Below are positions 9,164 through 19,750 of a stretch of 64,000 bases of DNA, piece by piece. The number at the start of each line of letters is the position of its first letter. Position 1 is the first letter of the stretch. Origin of the DNA: Liolophura sinensis. Its lineage: Eukaryota; Mollusca; Polyplacophora; Chitonida; Chitonidae. Position numbers and translations under genes: made by a program. The stretch is taken from NCBI RefSeq assembly GCF_032854445.1, contig NC_088305.1, positions 8,003,606-8,067,605 of the forward strand. The letters are read 5' to 3'. Under the pieces are notes generated by a model. The model did no database searches, was not told where the DNA came from, and saw only the letters and a program-made list of their open reading frames with translations.

Positions 9164-9242
9164 TTCTCCCACCATAATGATAACTGCAGTCGTATAAGTG
9201 AAATATTCATGAATAACACACCAATCAAATAAATAAATAAAA
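9164..9242 (+). repeat. SINE 3' fragment next to transporter exon 2
   Basis: Tail part of the common tRNA-derived SINE (cccaccataatg, cgtataagtgaaatattc, ccaatcaaataaataaata). It lies only about 12 bp downstream (in gene orientation) of the exon 2 donor, inside intron 2. Confidence 0.75.
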
Positions 9243-9254
9243 TATTTGACTGAC

Positions 9255-9439
9255 CTCGCTCACAATAGACGCCTCCTTGGGCTCGGCGTAGACAAATCCC
9301 CCTGAACACTCCCCAGACGTGTTTGCAGAGACACTGTGCCACACACATCTCTGACCGTAACTGATATTCAAGGACTGGTTCGGAGAAACATCTTTTAAGT
9401 CAGATCCTGGGGCTAAGCAGACAAAATCTGGAACAAACC
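9255..9439 (-). CDS. SLC22-type transporter, exon 2 (large extracellular loop)
   Basis: Acceptor TGCTTGTAG before 9439 and donor GAG|GTCAGT at 9254-9249. It encodes GFVPDFVCLAPGSDL, a loop with several Cys (C-x-n-C spacing typical of the SLC22 ectodomain), N-x-S/T glycosylation sites (NQSLNISYG, SANTSG) and the ending KEASIVSE that precedes WDLVC of exon 3. Phase 1 entry matches exon 1, phase 0 exit matches exon 3. No stops. Confidence 0.78.
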
Positions 9440-9578
9440 CTACAAGCAACGAAACTATTACTCTGTATTTGGTCCTTGTAGTGCTATAAGGAATGTATAG
9501 GTGTCTAAAGAGACACTCATATCCTAGCCGTTGATTATGACGGACGTTCCAAAACGACACCAAAACGACAAACGACAT

Positions 9579-10817
9579 AGGAAGAGTAATTAAATAATTA
9601 GGATGTATTCATGTAAAGAGAAGCTGTCAACAGAGACACAAAATGCTCTAGGTTACTTAATTTAATCAGCATAAAAATTGTGTAACAACCTAGTTTGTGA
9701 GTTTTCCTTCATTAAAACATGTAAATCAGTTGCGCTTTGAATGCAACTGTTAACACATATCCGTCGTGACAATCCTAATCATCAGAATTAGACCCAAAAT
9801 CTACTGGCTAAAGCATAGGATGAGAAATAAAACTGTCCGTTCAATACATTCCGCTGTGGCTGCACAAAAATAGCAAGACATTCGACACGTGAAACTGTTT
9901 CAGGTATGTTCTTAGGTCGTACATGTAATATATCTAAGAGCCCAAGTTAGTTATTATGTATAAAAAAGATGTACCAGTTCAGGCCAATTTGTGTATTACA
10001 AGGAAAGGTGAAAATCACACAAATTACTGTTTTCGTGTGCTTCAGTTTTGTGTGTGTAATTTCGCTTATCCCAGCTCAAGAAAGTTTGGATCAATCGTGT
10101 TGAATAAGATACTCTCGGTTGGATGTGTGAGCATACTGACATGGTACGTAACTGCAGTACACTCTAAGAACTTGCTCTGCTTCTTTGCGAAATCCTTGAA
10201 AACTGGTAACAGCTTCTCTTAACATAATTCTGTTGGTGGGCTAAGCATCCTCGAGGGATGGCCGCTTTGCATTCTTTTACTGTGTTTGGATATTAAATGT
10301 GATGTCAGTGCAGTTTGAGTAATTCTAGACTAGTAACATCCAATAAATTGCAATTTACATCACAGCATTTTTGGCCTAATTCTGTCCTTGTGCCATTGTG
10401 TTAGAGTGTGTGTAATTTGCTACTGATTAAGCATTTACATGAACAGTAGGAATAAAATCCTAAAATGAAGAGGTTTTTAGCACTTCTCACTTGTGAGCAT
10501 TTGCCAAGTACTACGCCGCCATACCTGCTCATATTATCATTTACAATCACATCTCTTTAGATATCCATTCGTTGTCTTATGTCAATCTAGAAAAGAAATA
10601 AGGTCAGTGAATAAATTGAAAAGTAGATTCTTTTATACACATACTGGTGTGGTTTTCGCCAAGATATAAGTACAGTGTTTGTCTAGTCACGTCCCTGATG
10701 TGTTCCTGTCAGTATCCCCTTTCTTCGCCCTAAATGCATTATACAGATATATATATCTTATGTGTTGTAAAACTGCGACAGGTCGTGCGTTTCCCACCCC
10801 GGATTCTACCTAGCAGT
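9579..10817. other. transporter intron 1 sequence, no recognised gene
   Basis: AT-rich sequence within intron 1 of the SLC22-type gene. Positions 10193-10225 resemble the 5' flank of the FGN-CDY cassette (tgaaaactg...gcttctctt...cataattctgt) without the cassette itself. Positions 10280-10530 are a diverged direct duplicate of 17420-17690. Confidence 0.5.
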
Positions 10818-10821
10818 TATG

Positions 10822-11087
10822 TTTATTTATTTATTTGATTGGTGTTTTACGCCATACTCAAGAATATTTCACTTATACGATGGCGGCCAGCATTATGATG
10901 GGAAAAAACCGGGCAGAACCTGGGGGAAACCCACGACGACCCGCAGGTTGCAGCCAGACTTTCCCACGTACGACCGGAGAGGAATCCAGGATGAGCTGAA
11001 CTTGAACTCACAGCGACCGCATTGGTGAGAGGCTCTTGGGTCATTACGCTGCGCTAGCGCACTAACCAAATGAGCTACGGAGGCCCC
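10822..11087 (-). repeat. tRNA-derived SINE, near full length
   Basis: On the minus strand it reads from a tRNA-like head (cctccgtagctcatttggtt as A box; gtgagttcaagt as B box), through a body with the ggtttcccc...ccggtt and ccataatgctggccgcc segments, to the tail gtataagtgaaatattcttgagtatggcgtaaaacaccaatcaaataaa. This is the reference structure for the other SINE copies in the window. It lies head to head with the partial copy at 11121-11238. Confidence 0.85.
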
Positions 11088-11120
11088 TGGTAAAGGAATA
11101 CATCTTATGGTCATACTCAT

Positions 11121-11238
11121 GGGAAGGTCTACCTGCGGATGGTTTTGGAGTCCAACTATAATGCTGACCGCCGTCGTATAAGTTACATATTCTTGAGTGC
11201 GGCGTAAAACCGCGATTAAACAAATAAATAAATAAATA
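11121..11238 (+). repeat. SINE 3' part, head-to-head with the previous copy
   Basis: Retains the ggaaggtct...cctgcggatggt segment, ataatgctgaccgcc and the tail ending in (aaat)n. The tRNA-like head is absent. Together with 10822-11087 it forms an imperfect inverted pair separated by about 33 bp. Confidence 0.8.
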
Positions 11239-11469
11239 TTTGTCAGAAAATTGTACACGTTAGCTAAACTATTTCTCGGGTGCTTGATGTAAAAACAACG
11301 ATGGAACCGCCTATGTTGCATACATGTACCTACAACACGAATGACAGCTTAAGCATGCAAGAGTTCGGTGTTGTTTGAAAGGTATATTTTTACGCAAATG
11401 CTAGTAAGACTACCGTTGACACCAAAATCTATTGACTGCCTTTCTTTACAGGAATACGTTCTTGCTTTA

Positions 11470-11575
11470 GTTGTTTCTTTGTATACTTTTGTGATATGTG
11501 CTTAACGTTGATTTGGGAAATGACCTTGCGGTTATTGACCTTGAAGGTCCATTTTGGTTGACGGCTGGTTTATAA
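11470..11575 (+). repeat. FGN-CDY cassette, old copy
   Basis: Diverged copy of the cassette (ttctttgtatac, cttaacgttgatttgggaaatgac, gcggttattgacctt, ttggttgacggctgg). The corresponding reading frame has several stops. Confidence 0.5.
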
Positions 11576-11673
11576 ATAATTAGATCAAACCACACGGAAA
11601 CGCATAAATCTTCGAAGCCGTCATCTGTCTCTTCAGAGAATCGAACAAGTTCTGCGTCAACAATCTGACTTAC

Positions 11674-11812
11674 CTAAAATGAGTATGCCAAGCCCTTGAG
11701 TCGCCCACGAGAGGTAAAAAAGCGTCAGCATAATAAACTGCAATATTTGCCATTGCCCAACGCCCAATAATTCCAGGACAGCATCAGCGTTTGACTCGTG
11801 ATCAACCATCAT
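11674..11812 (-). CDS. SLC22-type transporter, exon 1 (N-terminus and TM1)
   Basis: Start chosen at the first in-frame ATG (11812); the frame is open further upstream to a TAG but has no earlier ATG. The product begins MMVDHESNADAVLELLGVGQ, matching the family pattern of a short cytoplasmic N-terminus with D..LE.LG.G.WQ before TM1 (ILQFIMLTLFYLSWATQGLG). The exon ends at a GTAAGT donor (11668-11673) in phase 1, compatible with exon 2. The product would be a plasma-membrane transporter of small organic ions; the substrate cannot be told from this half. Confidence 0.78.
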
Positions 11813-11920
11813 AGAATCTTGACAAAGTAACGACGTGGATTTCAAGAAGTCCGGTGTAGCATAGTCCAGAGTAGTCTCCACTGTGAACTCAGTATGCTCT
11901 CTCTGCTACTGATCTCAGGC

Positions 11921-11930
11921 TATTTAAGTC
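11921..11930 (-). promoter_or_regulatory. TATA-like element upstream of the SLC22-type gene
   Basis: On the minus strand the sequence reads CTTAAATAG about 110 bp before the chosen ATG, a suitable distance for a short 5' untranslated region. Motif evidence only. Confidence 0.25.
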
Positions 11931-12969
11931 CCTCCCACCTTGGATTGAACCCAAAGCTAAAGCAAATAGCCCAGATAAAATGTTATTCTACTCGACAATG
12001 CAGGTCATGCTAATATGAAGATGTCCTATGTTAATATACATCGTAAACTACCAGCACTTTAAAGACATATATATCAAACATAAAGACAGTCTTTATGTTT
12101 TTTCTACATAAACTACAATATACGTAGAATCCTCTTTTGCGTGCTGATCGAGTTATATACCAGTATGTAAAAATGATGACCCTTCTTATATAAATATTTT
12201 TAAATATTTAATACTGAAATATTATACAAAAATACACAACATTATGCCATGCATTATGACAATTTTATGTCTTCATCAAGGATAAGCAGTGTAATTTAAA
12301 CACTAGAATAAAAATAGGTTACTTCAAAAATGAGCTATAATTCCTTCTAGGAATCTATGGAAGCTTGAAAATATGAAGAGACTTCAGCGCAGAGAGGAAA
12401 AGCAGAACGACGATGACAGTATGATAGTGACAAAAGGACACATAGGTAATAGCTGAAGCTCGGCGTATTGTTCGCTTACTTTAGTTAGAGAGCCAGCGGT
12501 GGTTGCGACGTTTTACAGCTGTGATAATATTCTTTCCGAGGTAGATGATACAGAAATACTGCCTACACATTTTCATGAACGAGTCGTAGGTTTAGATAAC
12601 GAGGGAGCAAGGTCATCAGTCCCAAGAGAACAACTTTCGGTTTGGTTTGGGATTCTTTTGTACACTATGGAAAGGAACGCGTCGTGACATTAGTGATGAA
12701 TTAGATGAATGTCCAGCATGTCAGGTTAATGGACAGGTCAACAGATGGTCAAGGTATTATGAAATGCCTATTCCACGCTATTCTAGTCAACTATTAGAAA
12801 TGGATCTGACCATTATTGACCAGTATTCAGCCTATTTATGAAGCCTTTCCCATTAAGTCGAAGACTAGACTAGACTAGTTAGTGTATACTGCACACACCA
12901 TGGCATTCATATTACATATGTATATAAAAGAACTATATTTTATGATATAGGCCAATGGCCTATAAATGC
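11931..12969. other. intergenic region with an unassigned short frame
   Basis: AT-rich. A plus-strand frame at 12587-12841 (ending TGA 12839-12841) contains DELDECPACQVNGQVNRW and YSSQLLEMDLTIIDQYSAYL; I do not recognise it and no splice context is convincing. Positions 12370-12420 on the minus strand resemble the short hydrophobic exon-like segment discussed for 15842-15885. Confidence 0.35.
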
Positions 12970-13855
12970 TTAACGACAATCAATCGAATACAGAGTTCAC
13001 TGTGTAGAAACTTTCCCAAACATGAGCAAAGCCTACACAGTCAAAAAGAATATGTTTGATGCCGTGTTGAGCATCACATCCAACACACTCGAGAGCACGG
13101 CTTCCATCAGGAATAAAACTGTCTGTCAAACGAGAATGCTGAATACGGCATTGCATTAAAACTATTTGGTCTGTGCAAGACATACCGGTAATTATAAGAT
13201 GTCTGGTTCAACCTCGTTTCTTTAATAATGTCACATAGATGAAACCAAAGACTCGAATGGAATGAAACACAGAAGAGCGACGAGCTTCAATTATTTATTT
13301 ATTTATTTATTTATTTGATTGGTGTTTTACGCCGTACTCAAGAATATTTCACTTATACGATGGCGGCCAGCATTATGGTGGGTGGAAACCGGGTAGAGCC
13401 CGGGGGAAACCCACGATCATCCGCAGGTTGCTGCAAGACCTTCCCACATACGGCCGGAGAGGAAGCCAGCATGAGCTGGACTTGAACTCACAGCGACCGC
13501 ATTGGTTAGAGGCTTCTGGGTCATTACGCTGCGCTAACCAACTGAGTCACGGAGGCCCCAGCTTCAATTATTTCCCTTGCACTGCAACAGCGATTCTCAA
13601 GGTACAAGGGTATTTGACCGCTACATAAGAATTATATCTAATGACAGGGTGAATTTCATGGAGCTTATTATGGACTTGTAGGTCCATTCACGCTGCCAAA
13701 GGTGACCAATATGTTTAATAATTTTGGAACAAAATTCAGTGTACTAGATTTTTGTTTTCGACAGTAGGTTATTAGGGGCAGCTTAAGCTTCCGTGTCTAC
13801 GACTGTGTTTTCATGGATACCAACTTGACTCGGTATCCAACAAACACAATATTTA
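12970..13855 (-). pseudogene. I/Nimb-like LINE, RNase H-to-C-terminal fragment split by a SINE
   Basis: On the minus strand, 13850-13574 contains NKLHEIHPVI-like linker sequence after the RNase H domain. 13183-12980 encodes the C-terminal region with MQCRIQHSRLTDSFI and the CVGCDAQHGIKHILFDC zinc-knuckle-like motif typical of RNase H-bearing LINEs. The two parts are separated by a SINE inserted at 13297-13559. Frameshifts are present. A related fragment lies at 31026-31450. Confidence 0.6.
13297..13559 (-). repeat. full-length SINE with perfect 14-bp target duplication
   Basis: Complete tRNA-like head and (attt)n tail. The duplication AGCTTCAATTATTT is present at 13283-13296 and 13560-13573, showing insertion into the older LINE fragment. 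Intact duplications point to a relatively recent insertion. Confidence 0.92.
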
Positions 13856-14007
13856 TGTATTTATTTGTTTGATAGGTGTTTTACGCCACACTCAAGAATA
13901 TTTCACTTATACGACGGCGGCCAACATTATGATGGGAGGAAAGTGGGCAGAACCCGGGGGGAATCCACTACCATCCGCGCGCTAAACAACTGAACCACGG
14001 AGGCCCC
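13853..14007 (-). repeat. SINE with internal deletion
   Basis: Tail, central body and the outermost head (accacggaggcccc) are kept, but about 110 bp between the accatccgc segment and the gcgctaa segment are missing. The loss removes the B box. Confidence 0.8.
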
Positions 14008-14233
14008 GATTTCTGGAAGAGGTCAGATTTCTAATTGCGAAAACACGCTTGTGGAAAGTTACCCTAAAAAAAGCGGCCATCTAACGGACACGTTATTACA
14101 TGAATTAAAATAACAGCTAGAGTCAAAGTAGACAGCTAGCTGGTAGCCACATTCTAATGACACCTTGCCAGATGAAATTCATATGGACAAGTGATCTTCA
14201 ACGAACCTTATGTAACACCACCTTAACGAACAA

Positions 14234-14395
14234 ACGTTTGGTACTGCCATCAAGGCCAGTGGGTGGGAGTGAGTGAATTTCGGAGAGTCCCTGCCGGAGA
14301 CTGGGTTTGAACCCACACCTCCTGTTTAAGCAATTCAGAGACAAGCATCTTTAGCACTCGACAATGCCTTGCGTCCTATCTTGGCTTAAAGCAGC
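14234..14395 (-). repeat. second type of tRNA-derived SINE (in block A)
   Basis: On the minus strand an A-box-like TTGTCGAGTGCTAAAGATGC is followed by a B box GGTTCAAACCC (14303-14313) and a body with actcactcccacccactggcc. It differs from the common SINE. A second copy at 36990-37145 came with the block duplication. Confidence 0.5.
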
Positions 14396-14522
14396 GGCCA
14401 AATTTGTGAGAGCTAGATAAAAAGTTTACAGGTGCAGGGTCAGCAGTCATTTGGCATGTTGCTATTCATATCTTTACTTTTTATAACTTTACATTGCATG
14501 TGTTCATCTTAATGAACACTTG

Positions 14523-14773
14523 ATTTATTTATTTATTTGATTGGTGTTTTACGCCTTACTCAAGGATATTTCACTTATACGACTGCGGCCAGCATTATGG
14601 TGGGTGGAAACCGGGCAGAGCCCGGGGGAAACCCACGATCATCCGCAGGTTGCTGACAGACCTTCCCACTTACGTCCGGAGAGGAAGCCAGCATGAGCTG
14701 GACTTGAACTCACAGCGACCGCATTGGTGAGAGGCTGCGCTAGCGCGCTAACCCACTGAGCCACGGAGGTCCC
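14523..14773 (-). repeat. near full-length SINE with decayed target duplication
   Basis: All SINE segments are present with slight loss in the head (gctgcgctagcgcgctaac joined to gagaggct). Flanks CTTAATGAACACTTGATTT and CTTAAATGAATACTTGAG are a recognisable but mutated target duplication. The SINE sits in the stretch of block A that is absent from the right-hand copy. Confidence 0.85.
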
Positions 14774-15462
14774 TTAAATGAATACTTGAGATTTAACTTA
14801 TAAAATAATATTTCCTTGTAAGACAGCTTGCTCACGGATGACCGTTCTCTCCGAGTATACGTATTGCTCTGATCTCCATATCTGAGGTGAAGTTTACTAC
14901 AGCGGGCATTTCCTCTTCCTTGCGTCCAACAGCCAGGCTGGTTAAGATGCCATGAAACGGGTTTTGTAGTCTAGGGTTTGTCACACCATTCAAGATTGAA
15001 GACCACTTGTCTTCCGCTAATATGGTGTTTATATTTGTACGTCACGTTCGTCAACACCATGCCAAAGGTCGGTGTTTCAGTTCGGGAAGTTCGGTTTTTG
15101 CTAATCATAAAATTTTCCCACACTTGTAAATATAAAACTCTTGAATATTGCGTTAAGTGAAATTAATAACAACTGGGAAAATTTTGAACAAGAAGTTGCT
15201 TTACTTCAGAATCACCATAGGTTTAAAACTCCAACTGATGTTAAAATATTAAGAGACATTTATGTCAACAAACGAGTAGAACATGGGATATTTGATAATA
15301 AAATAATTTTGTCAGGTCTTATCGAGGCTTGGTGGCATTAAATTCGAACAAATATGTGCACAGAAAAGATCAAAGAACTGGAAAAGATGCTGATCATTAA
15401 ACAAGGAGTTTTTGATGAAATCGGTCATTTAGATAATCTGAACAGGTAGGCATATTTAGACT

Positions 15463-15690
15463 CTATGGACAACATGCAAGAGGAATAACGATTCCATTGG
15501 AAAACGTGGCTTGGTCCTTATCCACATCACAGGTACTAGCGCCAGGGGTCGACACATGGAACGTCCAGATACCAGGAAGGTCGGAAAACTTGCATTGTAT
15601 GTAGTCACAATTGGCGTTAACGGTCCCATCCCATCCACACACATTCGTGTAGCCAAGTGGCGTCACTTCTTGAGAAGACATTAGCTAAAA
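15463..15690 (-). CDS. putative secreted cysteine-rich protein, terminal exon (copy A1)
   Basis: Open frame ending at TAG 15463-15465, containing VTPLGYTNVCGWDG, CDYIQCKFSDLPGIW, STPGASTCDVDKD and IVIPLACC: six cysteines in about 65 residues. A good acceptor (TTTATTTTTAG) ends at about 15691. The paralogous copy at 37340-37570 conserves the frame and cysteine positions, which suggests it once coded, although that copy has an in-frame TGA. No known domain is recognised. The leader exon that would give it a signal peptide is uncertain: the cassette seen upstream of the right copy is deleted here. It may be an orphan exon. Confidence 0.4.
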
Positions 15691-15841
15691 ATAAAGAGAA
15701 CGGATAAGAGATTAGCATAGAAAGTAGAGGTAACATATTCATCCAGCAATCCACAGTGTCCCGTATTCTTTCAACTTCATCCAGCCATCCACATTTTACA
15801 CTCATACCCACAAACGGAAACAGGTATAATAGAAGACTTAC

Positions 15842-15885
15842 AATATAGAGAATAAAACCACAGAAGCGACGATAGTGTTCTCCAT
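15842..15885 (-). CDS. short hydrophobic leader-like exon (candidate)
   Basis: ATG at 15885, then MENTIVASVVLFSI up to a GTAAGT donor at 15836-15841. It resembles a signal-peptide exon, and similar hydrophobic-coding segments recur near 12.39, 18.50, 23.46 and 24.09 kb. Its phase (2) does not join directly to the downstream frame at the best acceptor, so either a small intermediate exon exists (15700-15810) or the unit is broken. Confidence 0.25.
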
Positions 15886-16130
15886 CCTTTGCCATTTAAC
15901 CATTTACCTTCAGTTATGGTTTAGCAAATGTATATGCTTAAATATTGGCTAGTTCCACGCCCTTATCACCACGGCTTTCGCAGACTTAACTAAAAATGCA
16001 GTGCCGTTAAATTCAATTGATAAGAATTACTTAAAATTACTGTGTTGTCATCATATATAGCACACAATGACATCAAAGCATTGCGAAGCTACTTGGCCCC
16101 GGGGATGCTATCACTCAAACCATTCTACAT

Positions 16131-16395
16131 TTACTTATTTATTTCATTGGTGTTTTACGCCGTACTCAGGGATATTCACTTATACGACAACGGCCAACAT
16201 TATGGTGGCAGGAAACCCGGCAGAGCCTGGAGAAAACCCATGGCCATCCGCAGGTGGCTGGTAGACCTTCCCACATACGTCCGGAAAGGAAGGCAGCATG
16301 AGCTAGACTTGAACTCACAGCGACCGCATTGGTTAGAGGCTCCTGGGTCATTACGCTGCGCTAGCGCGCTAACCGACTGAGCCACGGAGGCCCCC
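16131..16395 (-). repeat. full-length SINE with perfect 14-bp target duplication
   Basis: Head, body and tail complete. AAACCATTCTACAT flanks it at 16117-16130 and 16396-16409. Inserted at the right edge of duplicated block A. Confidence 0.92.
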
Positions 16396-17010
16396 AAACC
16401 ATTCTACATAAGAAAATTTACACATTTCGCTAGTGACATTTGCGGTGATGTGGTGCAAAGATTGTGCACAGCTAATAGACTTGGCTTTGTGGCACAAATT
16501 ACACCTTTTTCTTAGACATTAGCTTTTTAGCCAGTACCCACCACAAAGGCGGCAAACTACCATATTAATAAAAACAGAAGTTGTCAGGAAATACATCGAG
16601 TAGATATAATTTTCAATACGATAAATGGAGACCAAGGAAATTACTTGTTCGAGTGAGAATGGAACTTACAACCGTGTCTGAATAGCTCAGATATTAGATG
16701 GATAAGTCGTCAGTTTTCAGTCTCGAGCCGGTATTTTCGCTCGTTGTCATGTATCAGTTGGTTGCACGAGGATTGCAAAATCCTCGGTTGCACCCTGTTG
16801 ATCACCACCCTCTCTACAAACCGTAACCTCTCTTAATATAAGGTGTGTTTTTAAAAGTTTGCATCTCCTGACAAAGTATTACTGTTTTAACATCGGAGGC
16901 TAGTTGCTCAAAAGTGTATCAAATTTAATCCAGAATTAAAAAATCTTAATACCAGTTTCATCCCAATACAAAGTTAATTGTACTTTAGTCTGGACTAATG
17001 AGAATAAGTT
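16396..17010. other. intergenic, no recognised gene
   Basis: AT-rich DNA. A small hairpin-forming motif, GAGGATT-GCAA-AATCCTC flanked by ggttgca on both sides, lies at about 16750-16785. No promoter or RNA gene can be supported. Confidence 0.4.
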
Positions 17011-17064
17011 TTAATGCGCTTTTGAACAACTGGGCCCTGAGTATACAAAGGTATGAGTACATAC

Positions 17065-17238
17065 AGCAGACGGACTTGTATAGGTGGTAATGCGCGAAGT
17101 CGTGCTGCATTTTTCGTACAGCACGTAACGAGTTCCCGAAATACTTATTTTGGAGCCAACAATCTTCAGGCTCGCTGCTGCCGTAGCCGCTGGTATAAAA
17201 ACCAGGAAAGCAATGGAGAAGATCGCCAACGTCTTCAT
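17065..17238 (-). CDS. putative secreted protein, first coding exon
   Basis: A true ATG at 17238 starts MKTLAIFSIAFLVFIPAATA, a textbook signal peptide (Lys, hydrophobic core, Ala-x-Ala). It is followed by a polar segment with IVGSKISISGTRYVLYEKC, ending at a GTATGT donor (17064-17059) in phase 0. The exon is 58 codons. No family is recognised and the downstream exon is not identified with confidence. If the frame is not spliced at that donor it remains open to 17011. Confidence 0.35.
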
Positions 17239-18280
17239 CGTTCTGGAATACCTCGTGAACAGCTTCCTACAAACTAAAAAAGTTGAATTCAGAGGTTAGT
17301 ACAGAATATGGTGCTCTTCATTCTTGTGAGGTTCATCAACACTTTAATGTACATTAGTGTAGAAACTTATACTGTCATCAACATACCAAGCACGTGTACT
17401 TAACAAGTGTTGTTTTAATGTGATTATAGGTTAAATGTGATGACAACACAGTATATTAAGTAATTCTAGATCGGTGACGCCTAATAAATTGCAATTAATA
17501 TCACCGCATATTTTTTTTTACCTAATTTTCCCGGGGGGGGGGGAGGTGGGGAGCGTGTCAATTGCTAATATTTATGAATTTACATGAACAGTTAAAACAA
17601 AACCTTGACTGAGGTAAGTTGACAAGAGGTTGTATTACACAAGTTACTTGTGAGCATTTGTCAGCTATCACAGTCGTCGCTGGTATGGTTTGACTATCTA
17701 CGCTGTACGTCTTTAATTCTGATCAAATACTACATGCAACCATTAGAACAGGTCAAAAACTAAACACAATAAGTAAAAAAAGGCTTCTGGTTTTCCGTTG
17801 AAAATCTTTAAAATGATGACCCCGTTGTTGTAAAAAGGTTTTCTGTGTTTAACGAAAACCATATTGTAAAAGTTGCCGACAGAAATCGTAACAATACGAG
17901 ACAATGATCAACAAGTAATAGTCCTTAAAACATGAATTACTTCAAGTGTAATAATACCATGTAAACTGAGGCCTGATCTTACCAGACAAACCTGCCCCTT
18001 TCCCGAACACCACTGTGTCGTTGCCACTCTCATATTAATCGCTATGCTGTAGTTGTAGATTTGGTATAATTTACACACATGAGGTTTGGGATCGTACTTG
18101 TGGTACTTCATTATCTTGTAGGCTAAAAACCTTCCAATTGATAAAATGAGAAGTGGGGAACCTGACAGTGCAATTGCCGGCAACAGGTTACAAAACCGTG
18201 CTTTCCCCTGGTTACTTTTCTACACGGCCAGTCTGAAATAAACTTGATACTGGAAACAACTCGATTAAGTAACCTAAATG
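17239..18280. other. gap region with one weak exon-like frame
   Basis: 17420-17690 duplicates 10280-10530 and includes a poly-G tract at 17532-17542. On the minus strand 17992-18122 is bounded by TTTTTAG and GGGCAG|GTTTGT and would encode MKYHKYDPKPHVCKLYQIYN and TTQWCSGKGQ. It could be an exon of a small Cys-containing protein, but there is no homologue I can name. Confidence 0.3.
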
Positions 18281-18432
18281 TTTATTTATTGATTTATTTA
18301 TATTTTTATGCGAGTGGAGCTTTACGCCGTAATTAATCACAGTTTACATAAACAACGGCGGCCATCATTATCGTTTAAGGAAACCGCCCAGAGCGTGGGT
18401 CTCCCACGACCATCTGCAGGTTGCCGATAGAT
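18281..18432 (-). repeat. diverged partial SINE
   Basis: Tail and central body only (ttacgccgtaattaatcacag, cggcggccatcattat, ggaaaccgcccagagcgtggg). The head is missing. Confidence 0.65.
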
Positions 18433-19331
18433 AAGTTAATAAAGCGATAACTATTTACCGGTTGACACTTTGTAATATTAATGACTACAGCAGTTAGAGT
18501 AAAAACAGAGCAGCGAAGGCAGTGTGATTTTTGGCCAGTGGTGATTCGTAAACGGTGAAGTACGGTCTCCTGTCATCACTACACTGGTTTTGTCTTCTGT
18601 ATTCGTGCATTTACCGGAATTCTGCTCGTGGACTAAGCATACCCGAGGCTTGGTCCCTTTGCGTAGTTTTGTGTAATTAAACTTCATGAATTAGGTAACT
18701 ATGTGCTCTGGTATCAACTGCAAATTGTCAGACGTCACTGCTGTAGAAATACTCACAATGTGTCGTCGTCACATTCAACATACATAATTAAGCTGATGAT
18801 ATAGGAAAAGAAACAAAGTTATTCACGCACATGTTGGTTTTTACATCAGCGGTAGGCCTAAACGATTTGCTATTACAGTGTTGTTTTAGCACATGCAAGA
18901 ATTAAACGTTTCACACTGTTAGAATTTGAAGTTGTAATTATTTTCAAATGATCATTTTGCAAACAATTTGCAAGCAATCAAAACTTATTTAAAAAAAACC
19001 TGACTAAATACTGAGGTAGGCTGTAAAACAGTGCAGAAGGAAGCAAAGCTTCACTGACTCACCTGATAAGCTTAACAGCAACTGAAATCCGGTAAGTGGT
19101 TTCTTAGCGTTTCTGCCTCTTTTTATATCCTAGTGACCATTTCCAATTTTAATGATGCACAACTGTAGCAAGGCGACCATTGGTGGGTACTTGTTACGCT
19201 CCGCTTAACAACTTATATGGATTCAAATGCAGTTCACGAAAAGTCACAAGCGTGACAAACTATGCTTGGGTTTGGGTGAAAATGTCAGTTAATAATTTCT
19301 ATTTGGAAGAATTACAATATAGTTGGTTAAA

Positions 19332-19466
19332 TTTATTTGTGTTTCACACAGTACTCAAAAGTACTTTAATTATGTGATGGTGGCCAGCATCATGGTGAGA
19401 GGAAACCGGACAGACCTCTTGAAAAGCCCACAAGGTTGCTAACAGAGCTCATGTACGGCTGGAGAC
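19332..19466 (-). repeat. diverged partial SINE
   Basis: Recognised by cacacagtactcaaaagtac, ggtggccagcatcatggtga and gtacggctggag. It faces the plus-strand partial copy at 19598-19750, making a second head-to-head pair. Confidence 0.65.
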
Positions 19467-19597
19467 GGTTTGTTAAACTTTCTAGTATTAAATATTTAAA
19501 TGCATGGTAAATTGTTCAATAGTTTATTTATAAAATGTAGTGCCAATCTCTACTTTTTTCTTCTCAGATGGCTTGTTGCCAAGTACTCAATAGACCA

Positions 19598-19750
19598 TAG
19601 TGGGAAGGTTTTCCAGCAACCTGCGGATGGCCGTGGGTTTTTCCCCGGGCTCTGCCCGGCTTCCTCCCACCATAATGCTGGCCGCCGTCGTATAAGTAAA
19701 ATATTCTTGAGTACGGCGTAAAACACCAATCAAATAAATCAATAAATCAA
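19598..19750 (+). repeat. partial SINE (3' half)
   Basis: Well-preserved body and tail from gtgggaaggttttccagcaa to the (aaat)n end; the tRNA-like head is absent. Confidence 0.85.

Larger units (their letters stand above)
14014..16100 (+). repeat. duplicated block A, left copy
   Basis: 14014-14464 matches 36770-37215, and 15330-16095 matches 37216-38270, in the same orientation and order. Similarity covers presumed introns and flanks as well as open frames, so this is a segmental duplication. The left copy carries an extra insert (14465-15330) that includes a SINE, and lacks about 310 bp present at 37745-38055. Confidence 0.8.

Noticed and set aside
14303-14313. Functional tRNA gene (GGTTCAAACCC B box)
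   Set aside because: No cloverleaf can be formed around it and it is duplicated with block A; a SINE head is more likely.
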